Source: JBOHRE01 sp050732635
Lineage (GTDB): Bacteria > Gemmatimonadota > Gemmatimonadetes > Longimicrobiales > RSA9
Direction of reading: 5' to 3'
Assembly (NCBI GenBank): GCA_050732635.1
Contig: JBOHRE010000089.1
Span: 1 to 13,247, forward strand
DNA: 13,247 nucleotides
In this document: positions 1 through 5,736 of the stretch, in pieces
How the letters are laid out: each line of letters begins with the position of its first letter
How positions within the stretch are numbered: position 1 is the stretch's first letter
Position numbers and translations under genes: made by a program
Notes under the pieces: model-generated
The model's input: only the letters and a program-made list of their open reading frames with translations
Told to the model about the DNA's origin: nothing
Databases searched by the model: none

Positions 1-1
1 G

Positions 2-106
2 GGCCAGGTGGATCCACACGCTGAGCCGTACTTCCCACAGCGCCGCGAACGGCAGCGCGAGCCCGCGGTACCGCCCGCTGCGCGCGCGACGGGGGATCCA
101 GCCTGA
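2..106 (+). CDS. Probable C-terminal tail of NuoE (partial, 5' end outside the window)
   Basis: An open frame enters from the left edge and stops at a TGA whose last base is the first base of the nuoF ATG (TGATG). The same one-base overlap occurs between nuoG and nuoH further on. The 34 visible residues are hydrophilic, rich in Arg, Pro and Ala (beginning GQVDPHAEPYFPQRRE), and show no domain or cysteine motif. In the usual nuo order the gene before nuoF is nuoE, the 24-kDa subunit carrying the 2Fe-2S cluster N1a, so this is most simply its C-terminal extension. That assignment rests on position and junction style, not on homology. Another frame of this stretch also stays open for most of its length, so the call is moderate. 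Confidence 0.45.
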   Translation, partial: GQVDPHAEPYFPQRRERQREPAVPPAARATGDPA

Positions 107-1419
107 TGGCGTACCCGTACCGGCACCAGAAGGAGACGCTGGTTCTGGCGCGCCATTTCGGCGAACCGGCGGCCCGCACGCTCGCTGGCTGGCGCCAGCG
201 CGGAGGCTACGCTGCCTTACAGACTGCCTTCGGCATGGGCCGCGACGCGGTCATCGAGACGGTCAAGAACAGTGGTCTGCGCGGGCGCGGCGGCGCCGGC
301 TTCCCGACCGGCCTGAAGTGGAGCTTCATGCCGAAGGAGGGTGACAAGCCGCAGTATCTGCTGGTAAATGCGGACGAATCGGAGCCCGGCGCGTTCAAGG
401 ACCGCGAGCTGATGCGGTGGACGCCGCACCAGCTGATCGAAGGCGCGTTGATCGCGGCCTACGCGATCCGCGCGAACCACGTCTACATCTACAGCCGTGG
501 CGAGTTCTTCGAGCCGGCGCAGGTGGTCGGGCGTGCGATCGAGGAAGTCTACGGCGCACAGCTCGCGGGCACGAACATCCTCGACTCGGGCGTCGACATC
601 GACATCACGTTGCACCTGGGCGCGGGCGCGTACATCTGCGGTGAAGAAACCGGCCTCATGAACTCGCTCGAGGGGCGACGCGGCCAGCCTCGGATCAAGC
701 CGCCATACCCGGCCGCCGCGGGCTCGTTCGGTTTGCCCACCACGGTCAACAACGTCGAGACGCTGTGTGCAGTCCCGCACATCGTGGCGAATGGCGCCGA
801 GTGGTACCGGCAGTGGGGCACGGAGAAGAGTCCCGGCACCAAACTGTTCAACATGTCCGGGCACCTGGTGCGTCGCGGCAACTTCGAGCTGCCGCTCGGT
901 TTCAATCTGAAGGAGCTGATCTACGACGTCTGTGGCGGCATCCGCGACGGCCGCAAGCTGAAGGCCGTGATCCCGGGCGGCAGCTCCGTGCCGATTCTGA
1001 GCGCCGACGAGATCGACATCGCCCTCGACTACGAGTCCGTCGCCAAGGCCGGCACCATGCTGGGCACCGCCTCGGTGATCGTGATGGACGATCGCACGAA
1101 TATCGTGAAACAGGTCCGCCGCATCGTCGATTTCTACGCTCACGAGTCGTGCGGCCAGTGTACGCCCTGCCGCGAAGGCACGACCTGGATGGGACGCATC
1201 CTCCGCCGCATCGAGCACGGACTGGGCGATGACAGCGATCTGGACGTGCTGCTGGACCTGGGCAAGAACATGAGTGGCACGACGATCTGCGTGCTGAGCG
1301 ACTCGGCCGCCGCGCCGGTCGCCAGCTCGATCGCGAAGTTCCGGGACGACTACCGAGCCCTGATGCGCGAGGCAGCGGACCCGACGGTCGCCGCGACGGC
1401 GGCGGCGCTCGCGGGGTAG
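106..1419 (+). CDS. nuoF: NADH-quinone oxidoreductase subunit F (NADH/FMN-binding, 51-kDa type)
   Basis: Peripheral-arm subunit of complex I. It oxidises NADH, holds FMN, and passes electrons through 4Fe-4S cluster N3. The 437-residue length is normal for the family. The glycine-rich nucleotide/FMN segment GLRGRGGAGFPTGLKW lies at about 57-72, followed by NADESEPGAFKDR at 88-100. The second Gly-rich block GAGAYICGEETGLMNSLEG is at 172-190. A SLBB-type region follows at about 240-330. The N3 ligands are Cys349, Cys352 and Cys355 in ESCGQCTPCREGT, plus Cys395 in GTTICVLSDS. ATG 106 is the only good start: a G-rich stretch (GGGGGA at 91-96) lies nine bases upstream and the preceding frame stops on its first base. 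nuoG begins three bases after the stop. An Ala-rich tail of about 15 residues ends the protein. No defects are visible. Confidence 0.97.
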   Translation: MAYPYRHQKETLVLARHFGEPAARTLAGWRQRGGYAALQTAFGMGRDAVIETVKNSGLRGRGGAGFPTGLKWSFMPKEGDKPQYLLVNADESEPGAFKDRELMRWTPHQLIEGALIAAYAIRANHVYIYSRGEFFEPAQVVGRAIEEVYGAQLAGTNILDSGVDIDITLHLGAGAYICGEETGLMNSLEGRRGQPRIKPPYPAAAGSFGLPTTVNNVETLCAVPHIVANGAEWYRQWGTEKSPGTKLFNMSGHLVRRGNFELPLGFNLKELIYDVCGGIRDGRKLKAVIPGGSSVPILSADEIDIALDYESVAKAGTMLGTASVIVMDDRTNIVKQVRRIVDFYAHESCGQCTPCREGTTWMGRILRRIEHGLGDDSDLDVLLDLGKNMSGTTICVLSDSAAAPVASSIAKFRDDYRALMREAADPTVAATAAALAG

Positions 1420-1422
1420 GGC

Positions 1423-3051
1423 ATGGCCGCCACGGAGCCGGGCCAGGGACAGGACACGGTCACCTGCACGATCGACGGCGTGCGGGTCACAGTGCCGAAG
1501 GGCACGAACATCATCGAGGCGGCCGCGACCGTCGGCATCGGCGTGCCCCACTACTGCTACCACGCCGCGCTCTCGGCACCCGCCATGTGCCGCATGTGCC
1601 TGGTGGACGTGGAAGGCGCTCCCAAGCTGGCGCCGGCGTGCGTCACTCCTGTCGCTGACGGTCAGGTGATCAGGACCGAGACCGAGAGAGCCGCCGAAGC
1701 GCGCACGGGAGTGCTCGAGTTCTATCTGCTGAACCATCCACTGGACTGTCCGGTCTGTGACAAGTCGGGCGAGTGCAAACTGCAGGATTACGTGCACGCG
1801 GAGGGTCGCAAGCAGGGCCGGATGGTGCAGCTCAAGCGGGTTCTCGGCCGCGACGATTTCGGTGGAGACGTGCTCTATGACGGCGACCGCTGCATCATGT
1901 GCACGCGCTGTGTTCGCTTCATGCGCGAGATCGCCGGCGAAGATCGGCTGTGCGTCGTGCAGCGCGGCGACCGCTCCGTGATCGACACGTTTTTCGACCA
2001 CGGGGTGGCCGGTAACCTGTGGGCCGACAACATCATCGACATCTGTCCGGTGGGGGCGCTGCTGTCGAAGGACTTTCACCACAAGGCGCGCGTCTGGGAT
2101 CTGGACCGCACGCCTTCGGTCTGCCCGAATTGCTCGCAGGGCTGCAACATCACGCTCGACACGCGAGACAATCTGGTGCAGCGGTTGCGGCCCCGTCACA
2201 ACCCTGAAGTCAACTCGTACTGGATGTGCGACTACGGTCGGCTGAACTACGAATGGCTGAATCGCGAGGGTCGCCTCGAGGCGCCGCTCATGCGCGACGC
2301 CACAGGCGCGCTCGCGCCCGTCGGCTGGGAGCAAGCGGTGCTGGCGCTCGTCGGCCGGTTGAAGCAGCTCGGTGGGTCGTCGGTGACGGCTATCGCTTCA
2401 CCTGCGCAGGCCAACGAAGGCGTCGCGTTGGTCGGCCGGCTGGCCGACGTGATCGGCGGCGCCACGAAGCACTACCGGTCCACTCGGCTGGAGGACGAGG
2501 AAGTCTGCCCCGGCTTCGACCGGCTGGCGCGCCGCCGCGAGCTGGCCGCGAACGGCCGTGGTCTGGAAGCACTCGGCTTTCGCCGTGTGGGCGACGACCA
2601 GGCGCGCGGTGGGCTGGGCGACGTCGCCGGCGGCGTGCTCCTCGTCCTGGGCGACGAGCTCGCCGATGCCCCGCTCGGTTTCGGTCAGGACGCGGCGCTC
2701 TTCGTCTACTTCGGGCAGCTGCTGCCACCAGCCGCCGGCCGCGCCGACTTCGTCCTGCCGATTACGAACTTCGCGCAGCAGGATGGCACCTTCACGAATC
2801 ACGAGGGCCGCGTTCAGCGCTTCTGGCCGGCCCTGCAGCCGCTGCCATCCGCGCGGCCGGCATGGCAGGTGCTCGGCGTGCTGCTCGCCGGCCTCGGCGA
2901 TGCGCCGGCACCGGCGACCGCGGCCGATGCGTTCCTGCGCATCGGCGAGCTGCATGACGCGTTCGCCGGTCTCAGCTATGCGGCGCTGGGCGGCCGGGGC
3001 GCACTGCTCAACGATGCCGTGCCCGTTGTGACCTCCGGCGAGGCACGCTGA
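1423..3051 (+). CDS. nuoG: NADH-quinone oxidoreductase subunit G (75-kDa type), compact form
   Basis: The largest iron-sulfur subunit of the peripheral arm, relaying electrons from NuoF towards NuoI. An N-terminal 2Fe-2S ferredoxin-like domain has N1b ligands Cys45, Cys56, Cys59 and Cys73. His105, Cys109, Cys112 and Cys118 form the N5 motif (HPLDCPVCDKSGEC). Cys157, Cys160, Cys163 and Cys208 bind N4. Cys234, Cys237, Cys241 and Cys269 supply the off-path N7 cluster found in a subset of bacteria. The remaining roughly 270 residues are a reduced molybdopterin-oxidoreductase-like domain. Its start (GWEQAVLALVGRL) and end (ADFVLPITNFAQQDGTFTNHEGRVQR, about 441-466) are recognisable, but most of the middle is missing. 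At 542 residues it is shorter than well-known bacterial homologues (roughly 670-910). The stop overlaps the nuoH start by one base, so the length looks genuine and not the result of a frameshift. Confidence 0.95.
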   Translation: MAATEPGQGQDTVTCTIDGVRVTVPKGTNIIEAAATVGIGVPHYCYHAALSAPAMCRMCLVDVEGAPKLAPACVTPVADGQVIRTETERAAEARTGVLEFYLLNHPLDCPVCDKSGECKLQDYVHAEGRKQGRMVQLKRVLGRDDFGGDVLYDGDRCIMCTRCVRFMREIAGEDRLCVVQRGDRSVIDTFFDHGVAGNLWADNIIDICPVGALLSKDFHHKARVWDLDRTPSVCPNCSQGCNITLDTRDNLVQRLRPRHNPEVNSYWMCDYGRLNYEWLNREGRLEAPLMRDATGALAPVGWEQAVLALVGRLKQLGGSSVTAIASPAQANEGVALVGRLADVIGGATKHYRSTRLEDEEVCPGFDRLARRRELAANGRGLEALGFRRVGDDQARGGLGDVAGGVLLVLGDELADAPLGFGQDAALFVYFGQLLPPAAGRADFVLPITNFAQQDGTFTNHEGRVQRFWPALQPLPSARPAWQVLGVLLAGLGDAPAPATAADAFLRIGELHDAFAGLSYAALGGRGALLNDAVPVVTSGEAR

Positions 3052-4358
3052 TGCTGCAGGAGTCACTCGAGCTGCATACGCTCGGGATGCCCGAAGGCAC
3101 GGCGTTCCTCGTGATCATGGCCGCGAAGGTGATGCTCGTCTTCACGATCATCATGGTCGTCGTGGCCTACATGACGCTGGCCGAGCGCAAGGTTTCGGCG
3201 TGGATCCAGGACCGACTCGGACCGAACCGCGTAGGGCCGTGGGGGCTCTTTCAGCCACTTGCCGATGGGCTCAAGAACCTGCTGAAGGAGGAGACGAATC
3301 CGCCGCACGCGTCACGGGCCTATTTCTTCCTCGCGCCGGCGCTCGCGATCGTACCGGCGCTGGTCACGTTTGCCGTCGTCCCATTCGCCGCGCCGCTGCC
3401 CACGCGCTGGGGGCTCGTCGACATGATCGTGGCGGATCTGCCGATCGGCATCCTCTACGTCCTGGCGCTTGCCAGCCTGGGCGTGTACGGCCTGTTCATG
3501 GCGGGCTGGGCGTCCAACAGCAAGTACTCGTTTCTGGGCGGCTTGCGCGCCAGCGCCCAGATGGTCAGCTACGAGGTCGCGCTCGGGCTCAGCCTGATCC
3601 CGGTTTTCATGCTGGTGGGCAATGTGACGCTGCCACAGGTGGTCTGGGCACAGCAGGGCACCTACGACCTGTGGTTCGCCTTCCCGCTCGGGCTCGCCTT
3701 CTTCCTCTTCGTGATCTCGTCGTTCGCCGAGACGAACCGGCTACCGTTCGACGTGCCGGAGGCCGAGGCCGAGCTGGTGACCGGCTACCACACCGAGTAC
3801 TCGTCGATGAAGTTCAGCATGTTCTTCATTGCCGAGTACGCGAACCTGGTGACCGCGTCGGCACTGATGGCCACGCTCTTCCTCGGAGGCTGGGATATTC
3901 CGCTGTGGCAGGGCGATGACATGGTCGTCGTGGCACCGGGCGTAGTCATGGGCGCGACGCCCGTGTGGTGGAAGACGCTGTTGACGCTGGGCGCCTTCGC
4001 GACCAAGACCGCCTTCTTCATGTTCGTTTTCATCTGGGTGCGTTGGACCGTGCCCCGCTTCCGCTACGACCAGGTCATGTATCTGGGCTGGAAGGTCATG
4101 CTGCCCGTCGCGCTCGCCTACATCATGCTGGTCGCCACCACGATCCTGGTGCTCGAGAGCAGCGGCATGCAGCCGGGCTTCGCGTACGGCCTGGTGCTCA
4201 CCGCGGTCAACCTGGTGGCCACCGCGCTGTTCCTGTTCCTGCTCGACCGCGACCGCGTCATGGGCGGCGCGAGCTACCGGCGCGCGCGCGCTGCGGCTGC
4301 TCCGGCGGGCATCACCTACGAGCGTGTCCACGAGCGGCGCGCCGCGGAGATGGTGTGA
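3051..4358 (+). CDS. nuoH: NADH-quinone oxidoreductase subunit H (membrane heel subunit), with extra C-terminal helix
   Basis: Integral membrane subunit that forms the quinone-binding cavity with NuoB and NuoD and links electron transfer to the pumping arm. The first helix is about 17-41. The signature AERKVSAWIQDRLGPNRVGP at 44-63 is followed by the amphipathic GLFQPLADGLKNLLKEE. The second signature, FAETNRLPFDVPEAEAELVTGYHTEYSSMKF, spans 225-255 and carries the conserved acidic residues. Hydrophobic segments are near 90-112, 122-152, 162-189, 208-224, 252-280, 305-331, 345-368 and 375-398. The last one lies beyond the usual end of the E. coli-type protein (about 325 residues) and is followed by a basic Arg/Ala-rich cytosol-like tail. 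The start overlaps the nuoG stop (TGATG) and has CGAGG at 3039-3043, seven bases upstream. Confidence 0.96.
   Translation: MLQESLELHTLGMPEGTAFLVIMAAKVMLVFTIIMVVVAYMTLAERKVSAWIQDRLGPNRVGPWGLFQPLADGLKNLLKEETNPPHASRAYFFLAPALAIVPALVTFAVVPFAAPLPTRWGLVDMIVADLPIGILYVLALASLGVYGLFMAGWASNSKYSFLGGLRASAQMVSYEVALGLSLIPVFMLVGNVTLPQVVWAQQGTYDLWFAFPLGLAFFLFVISSFAETNRLPFDVPEAEAELVTGYHTEYSSMKFSMFFIAEYANLVTASALMATLFLGGWDIPLWQGDDMVVVAPGVVMGATPVWWKTLLTLGAFATKTAFFMFVFIWVRWTVPRFRYDQVMYLGWKVMLPVALAYIMLVATTILVLESSGMQPGFAYGLVLTAVNLVATALFLFLLDRDRVMGGASYRRARAAAAPAGITYERVHERRAAEMV
4346..4349 (+). promoter_or_regulatory. Shine-Dalgarno sequence deciding the nuoI start
   Basis: GGAG lies 10 bases before ATG 4360 and downstream of the alternative in-frame ATG at 4324, which it therefore cannot serve. 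This supports the shorter, family-like N-terminus. Confidence 0.6.
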
Positions 4359-4359
4359 C

Positions 4360-4857
4360 ATGGCCATTGGCGTGACGCGCGTTCGTCGGCCGCAGACCGG
4401 GACCAGCTACCTACGGGCGACGCTGAAGGGGATGGCGCTGACCTTCCGACACCTCGTCGACCCGCACAAGAACACGCTCGAGTATCCGGATGAGAAGCCG
4501 CCGATCTCGGATCGGTGGCGAGGCACGCACCGGATGGAGGTGCACGCGGACGGCCGGCCGAAATGCGTCGCCTGCGGACTTTGCCCCACGATCTGCCCGG
4601 CCAACTGCATCCGCTTGGTGCCCGGCGAGGACGATCAGGGCAACCGCTACCCGATCGTCTACGAGATCGACGAGTTTCGCTGCATCTTCTGCGGCATGTG
4701 CCAGGAGGTCTGCCCGGTCGAGGCGATCCACGTGGGAGTCGATTACGAGAACTCCGAGTATAGCCGCGATCGCTTCATCTACGATCTCGATCGGCTGATG
4801 GCACAGGACCACCCCGTCACGAATCTGTGGGACCCGAGCGACCCGCTCGGCGAGTGA
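4360..4857 (+). CDS. nuoI: NADH-quinone oxidoreductase subunit I (2x 4Fe-4S ferredoxin-like, 23-kDa type)
   Basis: Connects the NuoG wire to the terminal cluster next to quinone. It carries clusters N6a and N6b in two tandem ferredoxin motifs: CVACGLCPTICP (Cys69, Cys72, Cys75, Cys79) and CIFCGMCQEVCP (Cys108, Cys111, Cys114, Cys118). The N-terminal amphipathic part (LRATLKGMALTFRHL, about 18-32) fits the membrane-contact helix of the family. I place the start at ATG 4360, one base after the nuoH stop, giving 165 residues. An in-frame ATG at 4324 would add 12 residues lying wholly inside nuoH, and the GGAG at 4346-4349 suits ATG 4360 better (10-base spacing). nuoJ follows four bases after the stop. 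Confidence 0.96.
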   Translation: MAIGVTRVRRPQTGTSYLRATLKGMALTFRHLVDPHKNTLEYPDEKPPISDRWRGTHRMEVHADGRPKCVACGLCPTICPANCIRLVPGEDDQGNRYPIVYEIDEFRCIFCGMCQEVCPVEAIHVGVDYENSEYSRDRFIYDLDRLMAQDHPVTNLWDPSDPLGE

Positions 4858-4861
4858 GTCC

Positions 4862-5434
4862 ATGGTCGAGCTCCTCTTCTATGTCTTCGCGGCGCTCGCC
4901 CTGGGCGGTGCCATCGGCATGGTCACACGCTCGAACCCGGTGGCCAGCCTGCTCTTCCTGGTGCTGACCTTCTTTGCGCTCGCCGCGATCTACATCCTGC
5001 TCGGCGCCCATTTCATCGGCGCGGTCCAGGTGATCCTGTACGCCGGCGCGATCATGGTCCTGTTCCTGTTCGTGATCATGCTGCTCAACCTCGGCCACGA
5101 CTACCGTGCCGACATCCGCGGTGGCCTGTGGATCGTGCTCGCGTTCGCCACTGCCGGCATCGTGGGCTATGCGCTGGCCCGGCTGGCCGGCGGTACCGCC
5201 GAGCTGACCGATCGCGCCGATCAGCTCTTTTACGATGTCGCGGGATCGGCCACCACCAACCATCAACCACCAACCACCAACGGGGTGGGGCAGGGCGGGG
5301 CGGAAGGCTACGACGCCGTCGCGGCCATCGGCATCCCGCTCTTCGAGGATCACCTCGTCGCCTTCGAGGTGACGTCGATCCTGCTGCTCGTCGCCGTGAT
5401 CGGCGCGATCCTGCTCGCCAAGCGGAGAGTCTGA
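4862..5434 (+). CDS. nuoJ: NADH-quinone oxidoreductase subunit J (ND6-like), with repeat-encoded loop
   Basis: Small membrane-arm subunit of complex I. Five helices are visible, at about 2-21, 27-47, 51-75, 88-108 and 163-187. The third holds the conserved YAGAIMVLFLFVIMLLNLGH segment (about 60-79), where the family has its functionally important pi-bulge. Helix 5 lies in the C-terminal block IPLFEDHLVAFEVTSILLLVAVIGAILLAKRR. The loop between helices 4 and 5 is unusual: residues 131-140 read TTNHQPPTTN, encoded by a four-unit 7-bp tandem repeat, followed by a Gly-rich GVGQGGAEG encoded by a G-run tract. The loop's base composition differs sharply from the rest of the gene. Total length (190) is close to the family's, so the frame is intact. 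nuoK starts one base after the stop. Confidence 0.95.
   Translation: MVELLFYVFAALALGGAIGMVTRSNPVASLLFLVLTFFALAAIYILLGAHFIGAVQVILYAGAIMVLFLFVIMLLNLGHDYRADIRGGLWIVLAFATAGIVGYALARLAGGTAELTDRADQLFYDVAGSATTNHQPPTTNGVGQGGAEGYDAVAAIGIPLFEDHLVAFEVTSILLLVAVIGAILLAKRRV
5252..5281 (+). repeat. Heptanucleotide tandem repeat (ACCACCA-type, four units) inside nuoJ
   Basis: The units are ACCACCA (5252-5258), ACCATCA (5259-5265), ACCACCA (5266-5272) and ACCACCA (5273-5279), followed by AC. One unit differs by a single C-to-T change. The unit length is not a multiple of three, yet the array is in frame within nuoJ and encodes residues 131-140. The G-free, A/C-only character (apart from the one T) contrasts with the surrounding GC-rich coding sequence. 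Confidence 0.9.
5282..5300 (+). other. Putative G-quadruplex motif on the coding strand of nuoJ
   Basis: Four G-runs (4, 4, 3 and 4 G) are separated by loops of 1, 2 and 1 bases (T, CA, C). This meets the standard G3+N1-7 definition. It begins one base after the heptamer array and lies on the non-template strand, so the nuoJ mRNA would carry it too. Folding is predicted from the pattern only. Confidence 0.6.
5424..5427 (+). promoter_or_regulatory. Shine-Dalgarno sequence for the GTG start of nuoK
   Basis: GGAG lies eight bases before GTG 5436, within the last codons of nuoJ. It supports GTG as the true initiator, since no ATG lies near this point. Confidence 0.6.
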
Positions 5435-5435
5435 C

Positions 5436-5729
5436 GTGATCACGCTGTCGCTCTGGCTGTCCGCCGTGCTGTTCACGATCGGCGTCTTCGGCATGCTGGT
5501 TCGCCGCAATGCGATCATCCTGTTCATGTGCGTCGAGCTGATGCTGAACGCCGCGAACCTCGCGTTCGTCGCGCTCTCTCGCGCCCACGGCATCGACGGC
5601 CAGATCTACGTGTTCTTCGTCATGGCCGTGGCCGCTGCGGAAGCCGCGGTCGGCCTCGCTATCGTCATCTCGATCTTCCGCCTCACCGAGACCGTCGACA
5701 CGAAGAGCTTCAACCTGCTGCGCTGGTAG
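5436..5729 (+). CDS. nuoK: NADH-quinone oxidoreductase subunit K (ND4L-like)
   Basis: Small three-helix membrane-arm subunit that lies in the proton-transfer axis between NuoH/NuoJ and NuoN. Its 97 residues match the usual family size. Helices are about 1-20, 26-48 and 57-82. The two buried glutamates expected from the family are present: Glu34 in MCVELMLNAANLAF and Glu69 in VAAAEAAVGLAIVISIF, equivalent to E. coli Glu36 and Glu72. The start is GTG, one base after the nuoJ stop, with a GGAG motif eight bases upstream, so translation is probably coupled to nuoJ. The C-terminus (KSFNLLRW) is of normal type. nuoL begins seven bases after the stop. Confidence 0.96.
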   Translation: MITLSLWLSAVLFTIGVFGMLVRRNAIILFMCVELMLNAANLAFVALSRAHGIDGQIYVFFVMAVAAAEAAVGLAIVISIFRLTETVDTKSFNLLRW

Positions 5730-5736
5730 ACGACGC

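Noticed and set aside
217..2334. A 705-codon open frame on the minus strand opposite nuoF and nuoG
   Set aside because: High-GC codon bias in the sense genes removes stops from the antisense frame. The product is His/Arg/Asp/Val-rich with no recognisable domain, and both sense genes have full family motifs.
4280..4291. Alternating GC run (12 bp) near the end of nuoH as a Z-DNA or repeat element
   Set aside because: Short, and explained by consecutive Arg/Ala codons in a very GC-rich gene.
4324..4359. Longer nuoI with the start at ATG 4324
   Set aside because: The extra residues lie within the nuoH coding sequence, do not resemble NuoI N-termini, and the GGAG motif at 4346-4349 serves ATG 4360.
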